From: Roseinatronobacter thiooxidans
GTDB taxonomy: Bacteria; Pseudomonadota; Alphaproteobacteria; Rhodobacterales; Rhodobacteraceae
Direction: 5' to 3'
NCBI RefSeq assembly: GCF_001870675.1
Contig: NZ_MEHT01000007.1
Location: forward strand, 1-64,000
DNA length: 64,000 bases
The notes beneath the pieces are model-generated. The model saw nothing but the letters and a program-made list of their open reading frames with translations. It had not been told where the DNA came from and did no database searches. Made by a program: the position numbers and the translations under genes. Below are positions 16,398 to 25,493 of the stretch, piece by piece (position 1 is the stretch's first letter; the number at the start of each line of letters is the position of its first letter).

Positions 16398-17354
16398 TCA
16401 GTCAGTCGCACGGGCGATAAATGCACCGCGTTCAAGCGACACGGGCGAACCTTCTTGGATCACCACAATTCCGGCCGATGCCGCAGCGTTGTTGCCAGCG
16501 ATCATGCCATCATAAAGCCCGACCGGCTGTCCGCCAACTGCTGCGATACCAGAGAAATTGCCATTTTCATCGATTCCCGTAAACTGCAGCACAATGTCTT
16601 GATAAGTGATTTCTTCGGCGATCTGGCGGGTTTCAGTGGTGGTCTGACCCGGCCGACCTATGACAGGCACTTCAACCTCCACCTCGCGCGTGGTGGTGCC
16701 GTCCATATTGCGCCGGTTTGTGATCACGCCTTCGATCCCTGCACTTTGCCGGTCAGTGAAGAAATCAAGATCAAGCTGCACCCGCCCCTCGACCCGATGC
16801 AGGAACGAATTGGACATATCGTCTCCGTTATTGGTCCCCACATTGCGCACACCGGCGTAATCACCAACATGGCGGACTTCTCTATTGGTGGGCAGGGTTG
16901 GCGCTGCACCACGCGCCAAGACAGTCCCCCCAAATTCATTATCCAACCGGAACGGTGTGCCCACAACACCTGCCGCAAGGTTATTGTCGGAATCTACACG
17001 CACCAATGCCAGATAGTTCCGCGCACCCCCTTCATTTTCAAACGCGGCAAAGCCCCGAACATCGCGCTTGGGCGCACGTTTGAATGTCCCAGCCAAATCA
17101 AACGGGTCGCCCAGAATTGTCAGAGTTTCTGTCGCAGAATCGTAAGTTATCGACGTAACCTCGTTCTGCCCCGCAAAAGCATCCCCGCCAGCGGTTTCAT
17201 TGTAACGCTGCGTTTCAGTTGGAATGGCTGCGACTTCTCCCGAATTAGCAAAACGATCGGGCGATGAAACAAAGCTACTGATGCCTGTCGACTCTCCTGA
17301 ACCGCAAGACATAAGCGCGACACAAGACGCAACAACAGCCGTTGTCTTCTTCAT
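16398..17354 (-). CDS. Lipoprotein with TbpB-like barrel, probable Slam client
   Basis: 318 residues. Signal peptide with lipobox LMSC (Cys17), a low-complexity Ser/Gly linker, then a beta-rich region. The C-terminal half (GDYAGVRNVG, VQLDLDFFTDRQSAGIEGVI, GNFSGIAAVGGQPVGLYDGM) fits the eight-stranded barrel of TbpB/factor-H-binding lipoproteins. The start at 17354 was chosen because AAAGGC lies 8 bases upstream and the Lys-Lys signal peptide begins there. It lies 15 bases before the Slam-like gene, so both are expressed together. The ligand is unknown; there is no transferrin receptor TbpA gene nearby. Confidence 0.72.
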   Translation of the reverse strand: MKKTTAVVASCVALMSCGSGESTGISSFVSSPDRFANSGEVAAIPTETQRYNETAGGDAFAGQNEVTSITYDSATETLTILGDPFDLAGTFKRAPKRDVRGFAAFENEGGARNYLALVRVDSDNNLAAGVVGTPFRLDNEFGGTVLARGAAPTLPTNREVRHVGDYAGVRNVGTNNGDDMSNSFLHRVEGRVQLDLDFFTDRQSAGIEGVITNRRNMDGTTTREVEVEVPVIGRPGQTTTETRQIAEEITYQDIVLQFTGIDENGNFSGIAAVGGQPVGLYDGMIAGNNAAASAGIVVIQEGSPVSLERGAFIARATD

Positions 17355-17635
17355 TTTAAAATGCCTTTCGGTGATCATAAGTTTATTTAATGAAAAAATT
17401 AGCGTAATCCTCTTTTCCTAGCTAGAGATGCGCGAAGGATTTCAATGTTTTGAGGTATTTGCGCAACATTTATCGCCTTTCGTTATTCGCAACGCCGCTT
17501 TCCCTGGTTTCCGAATCCAACCCAGTTCCGAAATATTTCGTTTCACAAGATAATCGTGCAGGGGCCTAGGCCGCACACTGTCGTACCCAAGCACCCTTAC
17601 AAAATTTACTTATTATAATCGGATGCTTAAAGCCA

Positions 17636-18187
17636 TCACAACGCAGCGGCCGCCCGTGCAGCCTGATCATAAACTCCGGACAAGGCGCGCAACTGGGCGG
17701 CCATCTGGCTTAGGGCATCGGGGGCGTGGCCCGATTGCAGCGCGGCGCGCACCACCAGCGCTTCGCGGATTTCCCCATAACGCGCGCATAGCTCCGTGCC
17801 CTTCGCGGTGATGGTGATGGCTTTTTCCTTGCCTTTGCGACCAGAGGTTACCAATCCATATCCAACCAGCTTGCGAATGGCATAATTGGCAAGATGCGTG
17901 TCCTCGATATTCAAAACAAGACAGATATCGGCCAGCGTCTTGGGGCGGTCGCGGTGGTTGACCAGATGCACGACCAGCACCTCTAACGGTGACAAGCCCG
18001 GCAATCCGGCGGCGGTCATGCAGCGCACCATCCAGCGATGAAACGCGTTATTTGCCATTGTCAGTGCAAATTCCACCTCTGACAGCGCAGGCAGCGACGA
18101 ATTCGCCAGATGCGCCGAACTGACAACCGGGCCGATATCGGGCGTTTCGGGGGGCAAGGGGGCTGTAGCATCGGCGTCAGGGGGCAT
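17636..18187 (-). CDS. MarR-like winged-helix transcriptional regulator
   Basis: 183 residues. A helical N-terminal part is followed by a winged helix: LSPLEVLVVHLVNHRDRPKT leads into the recognition region LADICLVLNIEDTHLANYAI, then the wing YGLVTSGRKGKEKAITIT. This fits predicted MarR-type regulators. The ATG at 18187 has GAGGCAG 9 bases upstream. An upstream extension in the same frame is Cys/His-rich and unlike the family. It is divergent from pxpBCA across 154 bases, so it may control 5-oxoproline catabolism and its own expression. The effector is not apparent. Confidence 0.75.
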   Translation of the reverse strand: MPPDADATAPLPPETPDIGPVVSSAHLANSSLPALSEVEFALTMANNAFHRWMVRCMTAAGLPGLSPLEVLVVHLVNHRDRPKTLADICLVLNIEDTHLANYAIRKLVGYGLVTSGRKGKEKAITITAKGTELCARYGEIREALVVRAALQSGHAPDALSQMAAQLRALSGVYDQAARAAAAL

Positions 18188-18341
18188 AAGGCTGCCTCTA
18201 TATGCTGGAACAGGGTGGCGGTGGCTGCGGACTTGAACACCACAACATTGACATTTTATCGACAATTTGTAAATATTATTTCCAAGCACCGCTGAAAGAC
18301 CGCGCGATTTACAGACATGACGGCAAAGAATTGGAGCATCG
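18188..18341. promoter_or_regulatory. Divergent promoter region, regulator/pxpBCA
   Basis: 154 bases separate the MarR-like gene from pxpB. An AT-rich patch at about 18246-18285 contains an imperfect ATTG/CAAT dyad (ATTGAC, 8 bases, GACAAT), a possible binding site for the regulator. No precise promoter can be set. Confidence 0.35.
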
Positions 18342-19091
18342 ATGCCCGTTACCCCCGAAACACCAAAATGGCCGGTAATTCAGGGCATCGGCGTCGATGG
18401 TTTTCTGATAACCTTCAATGATAGCCTGACCGAAGCCGCCAACCGCGCGGCCCTTGCCTTTCGTGCGGCACTCGATGGTGCGGGGCTGTGCGGCGTGGAA
18501 GAAACATCGACGTCGCTGGCCTCTGTCTATCTGCGCTTTGACCTGCGCGCGGTGGATCATGAGACCCTTCGCGCCGCCCTTGCTGCACTGCTGCAACAGG
18601 CCGATTGGTACGCAGCCCCCCTGCCAACGGGACGCAAGCTGTGGCGCGTGCCCGCAGTTTTTGGCACCGCGCTTGCGCCACAGCTGAAGGAAGCGGCCAG
18701 CCTTGCGGGGCTGTCACCCGATCAGGCCATAGCAGAGTTTTGCGCGCATCCCTTGCGGGTGCAGGCCATAGGCTTTGCCCCCGGTCAGCCCTATCTGGGC
18801 CAATTGCCGCCGCAATGGGATATCCCCCGCCAGACGGGCCTGACCCCGCGCGTGCCCGAAGGGGCCTTGGCCGTCGCCATCCGCCAGATGGTGCTGTTTT
18901 CCGTCAGCACCCCCACCGGCTGGCGCCATGTGGGCCAGACCGCCTTGCGCCTGTTCCAGCCAGACCAGCCGGACCCTTTCATCCTGCGTCCGGGCGACGA
19001 GGTGCAGCTTGTCCCTGTCACCCGCGCAGAGTTTGAGAATATTCGCCAGTCAGATGCTTTGGGCGGCGCAACATCACAGGCGGTCGCATGA
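18342..19091 (+). CDS. pxpB: 5-oxoprolinase subunit PxpB
   Basis: 249 residues of the KipI/PxpB family. With PxpC and PxpA it forms the ATP-dependent bacterial 5-oxoprolinase that opens 5-oxoproline (pyroglutamate) to glutamate. The C-terminal cyclophilin-like domain is clear: GFAPGQPYLGQLP, then TGLTPRVPEGALAVA and TPTGWRHVGQTALRLF. The ATG at 18342 is preceded by TTGGAGCATCG. It overlaps pxpC by 4 bases (ATGA), opening a pxpB-pxpC-pxpA operon. Confidence 0.92.
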   Translation: MPVTPETPKWPVIQGIGVDGFLITFNDSLTEAANRAALAFRAALDGAGLCGVEETSTSLASVYLRFDLRAVDHETLRAALAALLQQADWYAAPLPTGRKLWRVPAVFGTALAPQLKEAASLAGLSPDQAIAEFCAHPLRVQAIGFAPGQPYLGQLPPQWDIPRQTGLTPRVPEGALAVAIRQMVLFSVSTPTGWRHVGQTALRLFQPDQPDPFILRPGDEVQLVPVTRAEFENIRQSDALGGATSQAVA

Positions 19092-20110
19092 TCCGGGAAA
19101 TTGTCGTGCACCGCGCAGGCCCCGGCGTCACGATCCAAGATATGGGGCGTGCGGGCTGGCTGGCACAGGGCCTGTCGCGCGGGGGGGCTGCGGACCGGCT
19201 TGCACTGGCCGAAGGGGCTACGCTGCTGAACCAGCCTGACGATCTGGCCGCGATAGAGATTGCAGGCAGCTTTCTTGGCCTTGAGGCAAGCACCCCCACA
19301 AGAATTGCCCTGACCGGCGCCCCCATGCGCGCGCTGTGCAATGGTGATCCGCTGGCGTGGCAGTCCAGCCATGCCCTGCAAGCGGGCGCACGATTGGAGC
19401 TGTCGGGCAGTGCGGGCGGCTACAGCTATGTGCATTTTGGTGGCGGGATCGCGGCGGATGTCATTTTGGGCGCACGCTCTGCCCATCTGGCGGCGGGTCT
19501 GGGCCAGATGCTGGAAGCGCAAGACAAGTTGGCGCTTGGCGCAGATAGCGGCGGGCGGGTCGGCATGACCTTCACCCCCCTGCCCCGTTTCGATGGCGGC
19601 ACGCTGCGACTGGTCGAGACGCCACAGACCAGACTGTTTTCACAGGCCGAACGCACCCGCTTCACGCAAACCCCCTTTCGCAAGGATGCACGCGCGAACC
19701 GGATGGGCCAGCGGCTTGTCGCAGAAGGCGCGGGTTTCGGCACAGATGGCGGGTTAAGCATTCTGTCCGAAACCATCGTCGCGGGAGATGTGCAGATCAC
19801 TGGCGACGGGGCGCCCTTTGTGCTGTTGTCCGAATGCCAGACAACGGGCGGCTACCCGCGCATCGGCACGGTTCTGCCCTGCGATCTGCCGCGTCTGGTG
19901 CAAGCCCCCGCGAATGCCAGTTTGCGTTTCACCTTTGTTCCCCTGCCCGAGGCCGCAGCACTGGAACGCCTTGAAGCCGCGCGGCGTGACGCCTTGCGCA
20001 GCAAATTGCGCCCGCTGATCCGCAACCCGCATGACATGCCAGACCTGCTGGCCTATCAACTTGTCAGCGGGATGACGCGCGGCGATGAACTGGAAGGACC
20101 AAGCACATGA
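19088..20110 (+). CDS. pxpC: 5-oxoprolinase subunit PxpC (KipA/biotin-dependent carboxyltransferase family)
   Basis: 340 residues. The N-terminus VHRAGPGVTIQDMGRAGWL and the following LSRGGAADRLALAEGATLLN are diagnostic of PxpC/KipA. YVHFGGGIAADVILGARSAH and SECQTTGGYPRIGTVLPCDL are further family signatures. It shares ATGA overlaps with pxpB and pxpA, so the three subunits are translated together. Cytoplasmic. Urea amidolyase-like carboxyltransferases share the fold but do not occur in this gene order. Confidence 0.92.
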   Translation: MIREIVVHRAGPGVTIQDMGRAGWLAQGLSRGGAADRLALAEGATLLNQPDDLAAIEIAGSFLGLEASTPTRIALTGAPMRALCNGDPLAWQSSHALQAGARLELSGSAGGYSYVHFGGGIAADVILGARSAHLAAGLGQMLEAQDKLALGADSGGRVGMTFTPLPRFDGGTLRLVETPQTRLFSQAERTRFTQTPFRKDARANRMGQRLVAEGAGFGTDGGLSILSETIVAGDVQITGDGAPFVLLSECQTTGGYPRIGTVLPCDLPRLVQAPANASLRFTFVPLPEAAALERLEAARRDALRSKLRPLIRNPHDMPDLLAYQLVSGMTRGDELEGPST

Positions 20111-20883
20111 CACGACAGATCGACCTGAATGCCGATATGGGCGAAAGCTTCGGGCCATGGCCGATGGGGGCGGATGCGGCCCTTCTGAAAATCATCACCT
20201 CGGCCAATATCGCCTGCGGCTTTCATGCAGGCGATCCCGATGTGATGGCGCAAGCCATGGCGCAAGCGGTTGAGAATGGTGTGGGCATTGGCGCGCATCC
20301 GGGCCTGCCCGACCTGCAAGGCTTCGGGCGGCGGCGCATGCAGATTGCCCCCACGGAGGCACGCAATCTGGTAGCCTATCAACTGGGGGCCGCGCAGGCG
20401 ATGGCGCGCGCGGCGGGGGGGCAGGTGCGGCACCTGAAACTGCATGGCGCGCTGGCGAATATGGCGGCCGAGGATGAAGCCCTTGCGCGCGCCTGCTATG
20501 AGGGGGCGCTGGCTGTTGACCCTGACATCATCCTTGTAGTGATCACAGGCACGAAGCAAGACACCGCCGCGCGCGGCTTGGGCGCGCGTATGGCAAACGA
20601 GATCTTCGCCGACCGTGCCTATAGCGAAGACGGATTGCTGATGGACCGACGCTTGCCCGGCGCTGTGATCCATAACGCGGACGCAGTCTGCGCCCGCATT
20701 CTTGCCATGCTCGAGGCCCGCGCACTTATCACCGCGCAGGGCACCCATCTGCCGGTACAGATCGACACCATCTGCCTGCATGGCGACACGCAAGAGACGG
20801 TAAAACTCGCATATTCCTTGCGCATGGCACTTGAGAGCGCAGGAATGACGCTGTGCCAGTTCAAGGGCGCGCGCCCCGCATAG
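20107..20883 (+). CDS. pxpA: 5-oxoprolinase subunit PxpA (LamB/YcsF family)
   Basis: 258 residues, full length. The start IDLNADMGESFGPW and the following TSANIACGFHAGDP, IGAHPGLPDLQGFGRR, KLHGALANM and DTICLHGD are the metal/substrate motifs of the LamB/YcsF family. It is the last gene of the operon. A long hairpin about 50 bases after the stop probably ends transcription. Confidence 0.93.
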   Translation: MTRQIDLNADMGESFGPWPMGADAALLKIITSANIACGFHAGDPDVMAQAMAQAVENGVGIGAHPGLPDLQGFGRRRMQIAPTEARNLVAYQLGAAQAMARAAGGQVRHLKLHGALANMAAEDEALARACYEGALAVDPDIILVVITGTKQDTAARGLGARMANEIFADRAYSEDGLLMDRRLPGAVIHNADAVCARILAMLEARALITAQGTHLPVQIDTICLHGDTQETVKLAYSLRMALESAGMTLCQFKGARPA

Positions 20884-20932
20884 CGGCGGCATGACAGGGA
20901 CTTGCTGTTACCGCCAAACCGCGATTGAATCA

Positions 20933-20982
20933 CCAAAAGCCTTGCCCGGTCTGCCGGTTTTGCGGGCAATGCGGGCTTTTGG
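20933..20982. terminator. Long two-stem hairpin between convergent pxpA and TauE-like gene
   Basis: An outer stem CCAAAAGC/GCTTTTGG (20933-20940 with 20975-20982) encloses a second stem TTGCCCG/CGGGCAA (20942-20948 with 20963-20969). Lying between two convergent genes, it probably works as a bidirectional terminator, although no long T-run follows. Confidence 0.5.
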
Positions 20983-21024
20983 CGCGCAAATGACAGCGCC
21001 GTGGCAGCCCCCTACCCTGCCTTG

Positions 21025-21804
21025 TTACAACCAGAAGCCCGAGACACCATCCCAGACCAGTTTTCCCCCGACCAGCGTCAGGGTGATATACATGAAGGGG
21101 TAGAAAACCTGCGCATTTATCCGTTGAATGACCTTGGCCCCCAGCACTGTCGAAACTGCGGCCAAAGGCAACATAACCGCTGCCGAAAGCAGTGTTTTCG
21201 TGTCGAAATGCCCAAGTGCTGCATAGGGTGCCACTTTGACAAGGTTCACCACCGCAAAGAAAATCACGCTTGTGCCCGTGAAAAGGCGCGGATCAAGCCG
21301 CAAGGGCAAAGCATAAACCTGAAAGGGCGGCCCCCCCGCATGGGCCACAAAACTGGTAAACCCGGCGAATGCCCCCCAAAAAGAGCCGCTCACCCACCGC
21401 TGCCCGCGCGGCAATGCGCCTGCGCGCATCACGGTCATCCGCATGACAAACCCAAGGGCCAGCAATCCGACAATCAGACGTACAAACGCCTCTGAGGTGA
21501 TTGCCGCAGTCAATGCTCCTACCGCTATGCCCACAAACGCCGCGGGCAACAAATGCCACAGCGTTGCGCGATCGAACCAGCCGCGCCATGTCCAGACACT
21601 TATTGCATCCATCATCAGCAAGATCGGCAGCAAAAGGGCAGCGGCCTGCATGGGGGGCATGACCAGTGCAAGAATAGGAACCCCCATCAATGCGAAAGCC
21701 CCGCCAAGCCCGCCTTTGGACAAGCCGACAAGAAACACGGCAAGGATGGCCACAAGAAGTGTCTGTGTATCTTGAAAAAATGTGAAGCTGGCGATCAATT
21801 GCAT
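21025..21804 (-). CDS. TauE/SafE-family anion permease
   Basis: 259 residues, about eight membrane segments. The family motif VGLSKGGLGGAFALMGVPIL near the N-terminus and the second-half counterpart FAGFTSFVAHAGGPPFQVYA mark the two TauE repeats. Members export sulfite, sulfoacetate or related organosulfur anions, but the substrate here is not indicated. The start at 21804 places the first membrane segment normally. An ATG at 21843 in the same frame is possible, and neither has a strong ribosome binding site. It stands alone, convergent with pxpA. Confidence 0.85.
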   Translation of the reverse strand: MQLIASFTFFQDTQTLLVAILAVFLVGLSKGGLGGAFALMGVPILALVMPPMQAAALLLPILLMMDAISVWTWRGWFDRATLWHLLPAAFVGIAVGALTAAITSEAFVRLIVGLLALGFVMRMTVMRAGALPRGQRWVSGSFWGAFAGFTSFVAHAGGPPFQVYALPLRLDPRLFTGTSVIFFAVVNLVKVAPYAALGHFDTKTLLSAAVMLPLAAVSTVLGAKVIQRINAQVFYPFMYITLTLVGGKLVWDGVSGFWL

Positions 21805-22198
21805 GAACGGAACTCTGGTTTGTTGAACGCAAGTATAGGCCATCTTCCCGCTCGGGCCTGTGCGTCAGCACATGGCGACCCGGCGTCAAACTCTGTCAAT
21901 TCTGCGGCGAACGCATAAAAGACCTGCGCCGCCGGTTCAGGTGTTACGCCCAAGATCAGCAGGCACCCAAACCGGGTAAGCGTGCTTGCTATACCTGCGT
22001 GCGATGTGGAACGCAAAAGGGTTTACGCGCCCTCAGTTTCCCGCGTGACCTAATGCGCCCCTTGGCAAAACCGGCAGCCTATGGTTTCGGCAATATGGCA
22101 ACACTTCCGCAACCCGCGCCAGCGATGCCCACCTTATCTGCTTTCACAAGGTCACCAGACGCAGTAGGCAGGCCAATCGTTGAATTCTGGGAAAAAAC
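21805..22198. other. Intergenic region with no recognised feature
   Basis: About 390 bases between the divergent TauE-like and YaeQ genes. I find no tRNA, no good small gene and no striking repeat. It must hold both promoters. Confidence 0.5.
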
Positions 22199-22744
22199 AT
22201 GGCGCAAAATGCCACCATTTATAAAGTGGAACTGTCCGTGTCTGACATGGATCGTCACTATTATGAAACCCATAAACTGACCGTTGCCAAACACCCGTCC
22301 GAGACGGATGAACGGCTGATGGTGCGCATTGTGGCTTTCGCACTTAATGCGCATGAACATCTGGAAATGACAAAAGGCCTTTCATCGGATGACGAGCCGG
22401 ACATCTGGCAAAAAAGCCTAAGCGGCGAGCTGGATGTCTGGGTGTCTTTAGGGCTTCCCAGTGAAAAGGTCATGCGTCAATCCTGCGGCAAAGCCGACAA
22501 GGTGCTGGTCTACCCCTATGGCGGCAGAACCGCCGAGATGTGGTGGGACAAGATCAAAAACAGCACCAGCCGCTTTGATAATCTTGAAGTGATGAATTTT
22601 TCCGAAGCAGACACCGGCGCATTGGCATCGCTGGCCAGCCGCGCGATGCGACTTCAGATCAATATTCAGGATGGCGATGTCATGGTCAGTGTCGGCGATA
22701 GCATCGTGAACATTACGCCGCAAAAATGGAAAAGCATGGCGTAA
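22199..22744 (+). CDS. yaeQ: YaeQ family protein
   Basis: 181 residues, the usual family length. Motifs include IYKVELSVSDMDRHYYETHK at the N-terminus, then ETDERLMVRIVAFALNA, KSLSGELDVWVSLGLP and the DKVLVYPYGG stretch. YaeQ has a PD-(D/E)XK nuclease-like fold, and its biochemical role is not established; E. coli YaeQ was linked to suppression of rfaH defects. The ATG at 22199 is the only sensible start. It stands alone and is convergent with the TadE-like genes. Confidence 0.9.
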   Translation: MAQNATIYKVELSVSDMDRHYYETHKLTVAKHPSETDERLMVRIVAFALNAHEHLEMTKGLSSDDEPDIWQKSLSGELDVWVSLGLPSEKVMRQSCGKADKVLVYPYGGRTAEMWWDKIKNSTSRFDNLEVMNFSEADTGALASLASRAMRLQINIQDGDVMVSVGDSIVNITPQKWKSMA

Positions 22745-22867
22745 GTCACCTGTGCCTGCCTGTCGGCACCACACGCCGGATGATCTGCACATAATCCGCC
22801 ACAATTTCGTCACGGCGGCAGCAGTTGAAACTGCCTTCACCGCGACAGCGGTTTCACTGGTGCCCCC

Positions 22868-23521
22868 TCACATCTCGCAAGATTCCACCACGAAATCGCA
22901 CCACCCCGCCGGAGGAGGTGGCGCATTGGGGTCGTCATAGACGATGCCGGGGGCAAAGCGTGGGCGCGTCACAGCAAGTTCGTCAAAAACCCGTTCTGTC
23001 AGCCCCACATCAAACAGGGGTACATGGCGCAGCCAGCCTTCTGTCAACAACACAGTTTCACCAGCGGCAACAGAAGGGATTTGGGGCGCATATACTGCAT
23101 TCAAGTCATCATCGCGCAAAAGGCCACGATCGCCTGCATGGCTGGCATTGCTCCAGACAACACGGAGCTGATCGTTTTCACTATCCCACGCGACAAGGCT
23201 TACCCGCATCTGGATAATGCTTTGGCTTTCATTCATGCGCTGCATGAAGCCAAAAATCCCGTCAATATATTCCGGCGTGACAACAGTACCCCCCGCCCGA
23301 GACAGCAGATCACTTGCAGTAAAGACAGATTTTTGCAGATTGGTTTGCTGCCGGAAAGCATCTGTATAGGTGACGGATGCTACAAGCGCCCAAAGGATCA
23401 CAGGCAAAATAAGAACCGTCTCGGTGCTGACAGCCCCTTGCTGGTACGTTCGGAAAGCATGTACCGCGCGTAAGACCCTGCGCCATACAACTGCGAAGCG
23501 GGGGAAAGACGGGCTGATCAT
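22868..23521 (-). CDS. TadE/G-like pilus assembly protein (pseudopilin-like), third of three
   Basis: 217 residues. The segment GAVSTETVLILPVILWALVA (about 29-48) is a TadE-type N-terminal membrane helix with the conserved Glu35. The rest is a Cys-poor extracytoplasmic domain ending in the Pro-rich DDPNAPPPPAGWCDF. The ATG at 23521 overlaps the upstream stop (ATGA). Last of a three-gene set with another TadE-like protein and a vWA-domain TadG-like protein. These are minor components of Flp/Tad pili, but no tadA/B/C, rcpA or flp gene is in the window, so the main locus must be elsewhere. Confidence 0.72.
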   Translation of the reverse strand: MISPSFPRFAVVWRRVLRAVHAFRTYQQGAVSTETVLILPVILWALVASVTYTDAFRQQTNLQKSVFTASDLLSRAGGTVVTPEYIDGIFGFMQRMNESQSIIQMRVSLVAWDSENDQLRVVWSNASHAGDRGLLRDDDLNAVYAPQIPSVAAGETVLLTEGWLRHVPLFDVGLTERVFDELAVTRPRFAPGIVYDDPNAPPPPAGWCDFVVESCEM

Positions 23522-24057
23522 TCGTTCACAAACCCTGAAACACTGCGCAACGCGAACATTCCCGACGTATCGAGAGGCAGTCTCAGGCCCCATGCCGTTG
23601 TCGGAAAGATCGGGCGCGCAAGATAGCACGCACGCAGATACATAATGTTCTGCCCCCCGCCCAAGCTGAAGGTTGTGACTGGATTCACCGCTTCGGCCAG
23701 ATCGATGCATGCCGTCTCCTGCACAGGGAATTGCCATGTGTCCGTATCGATGACCCGCAATTCCAGCAGCAACCGCGCGTCACAACTTGGCATTGCGATC
23801 GCCCGAGAGCAGATATGACTGCGGAATTGATCATGGGTTGTCCCATCCGGCAGCGCGCCCAGCCGCACATCCCGCACCGCAATATCCACAGCGCGATCCA
23901 ATCCAACCCGTTGCAGATTGATCCATCCCGCCTCTGCCCCCATCATAAGAATGGAGATCACGACAGGAAACAGGATCGCAAACTCGACAGTGGCGCTGCC
24001 TTGGGTGCGCGCGCCAAAGCGGGCAATGCGGCGCGAGACGGTGACGCGGCGCTTCAT
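23518..24057 (-). CDS. TadE-family pseudopilin-like protein
   Basis: 179 residues. After a basic N-terminus comes GSATVEFAILFPVVISILMM (20-39), the TadE helix with Glu25 after the processing-site-like Gly. Four or more Cys residues follow in the exported domain, suggesting disulfides. ATGA overlaps at both ends (24054-24057 and 23518-23521) show that the three genes are translationally coupled. Function inferred: minor pseudopilin of Tad pili. Confidence 0.8.
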   Translation of the reverse strand: MKRRVTVSRRIARFGARTQGSATVEFAILFPVVISILMMGAEAGWINLQRVGLDRAVDIAVRDVRLGALPDGTTHDQFRSHICSRAIAMPSCDARLLLELRVIDTDTWQFPVQETACIDLAEAVNPVTTFSLGGGQNIMYLRACYLARPIFPTTAWGLRLPLDTSGMFALRSVSGFVNE

Positions 24058-25493
24058 TGGATCAACCTCAGCGACTGGATTGATGTTGCAATGGCGCGAA
24101 AGGCCGTATCAAGATCAAGGCCTTGGGCATTGAAGAACAGCGCAGGACTGCTGGCGCAATTGCGCATCTCGGTCTGGCCCGCGCTGTTTGTTTCAAACGC
24201 GATTGTATAGACAATCACACCATTGTCTTTTGCCAGATTGCACGCTGAATAGAAATCAAGGCGGTTTTCGTTCAGGGTGCTGACGTGCCTGCGCCATGAA
24301 TCGCCCAGCGCGTCAAGATGGGTGGTATTCAGAATCTCTTGTTCGGCTTCTGTGGGATAGACGCCATCTCGCCCGAAGACATTGTTTCCACGGCGCGGTC
24401 GAAACTGGTCTGTGATGTTGCCATCGGTCATAAGCACCACAACCTTCAGGGTGTCAGGGTCGTCCCATGCGGCGGGCCTGTCCTTGTGCACGCTGGGAAC
24501 AGCATTTTGCTGGGCAAGTGTAGCGGTCAGCCACTGGCTGCTTGGGTCAAGCAACGAAATCCCCCATCGCATGCCATAATGCGTGCCAGTGCCGTCATGC
24601 AGACGCAAATTGGTCAGGAAATTGTGCAGCTCTGCTTCATTGCTGGAATGATACAGAATTGAATTTGCCTCATTCGGGCACCACCCCCAATCCAGCCATG
24701 CCCAATCTGTCGCCCAATTCATGAAATGCGGGGCTTGGGGCATGGACCCGACATCGGGCAACGACGTGTTTTGAAACACACTCCGAGGAAGATCGGGACA
24801 ATGTGAATATGCGTGCCACGCCGTTCCGCCCAGAAGCGAGAACACCTCTTGCCCCGGATTCACAGTGCCTGCGTAGGGGATAATGGAAATCGTGGTCACA
24901 TCGGGTGCATCTTCATTCAGCACGGCTGACACAAATTGCTGCGCCGAACTGCGCAAGCGGGTGATGCGGGGCATCCCACCGGAATCCAGCCAGCGCATGG
25001 AACCCGAGATATCCAGCACCAGCGAAATCTCGATATTGGTGACCTCTTCGCGCGCCGCGCTGCCCTCGGAGCTTGTCAACTCGTCCACACCAACCCAGCG
25101 CATGAACAATGTGTTTACCGAAGGCTGCGTGGTCACGCGAACGGTTGCGGAATTCATCGCGTCTTCTGTGACCTCTACCGCGACCAGATAATCTGACAGA
25201 CCCGCGACATCGAAATATTCCTGAACCAGCGCCGCGCGATCACCGCTTTCGCGCAAAGTTGCCGCAGCGATAGTTGCGCGGTCGGCTGTTGATTGCACCC
25301 TGATGCGATTACTCTCATAACGCATGAAATCCACAACAATGCCCGACACCAGAAGGATTGCCACAAATACAAACAACCCAAAAATGATCATGGCTCCGCT
25401 CTCGTGGCGGGCAAAGCGCGCGGGATGACGCGTTATTTTGTTTGAAGTCAATATATTGAGAAATCTGTGGCGCTGAAATTTCGTGTGAAACAT
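24054..25493 (-). CDS. TadG-like protein with vWA domain
   Basis: 479 residues. A Tad-type N-terminal helix, ESGAMIIFGLFVFVAILLVS (31-50), is followed by a von Willebrand A domain with the MIDAS motif DISGSM (161-166) and a second metal-site stretch, VVLMTDGN. Such TadG proteins anchor Tad pili or act in the envelope. The start at 25493 was preferred over an ATG-less upstream extension because GAAGGA lies 8 bases before it. The coding strand and overlaps show it is first of the three-gene operon. The upstream 425 bases hold the promoter. Confidence 0.82.
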   Translation of the reverse strand: MFHTKFQRHRFLNILTSNKITRHPARFARHESGAMIIFGLFVFVAILLVSGIVVDFMRYESNRIRVQSTADRATIAAATLRESGDRAALVQEYFDVAGLSDYLVAVEVTEDAMNSATVRVTTQPSVNTLFMRWVGVDELTSSEGSAAREEVTNIEISLVLDISGSMRWLDSGGMPRITRLRSSAQQFVSAVLNEDAPDVTTISIIPYAGTVNPGQEVFSLLGGTAWHAYSHCPDLPRSVFQNTSLPDVGSMPQAPHFMNWATDWAWLDWGWCPNEANSILYHSSNEAELHNFLTNLRLHDGTGTHYGMRWGISLLDPSSQWLTATLAQQNAVPSVHKDRPAAWDDPDTLKVVVLMTDGNITDQFRPRRGNNVFGRDGVYPTEAEQEILNTTHLDALGDSWRRHVSTLNENRLDFYSACNLAKDNGVIVYTIAFETNSAGQTEMRNCASSPALFFNAQGLDLDTAFRAIATSIQSLRLIQ

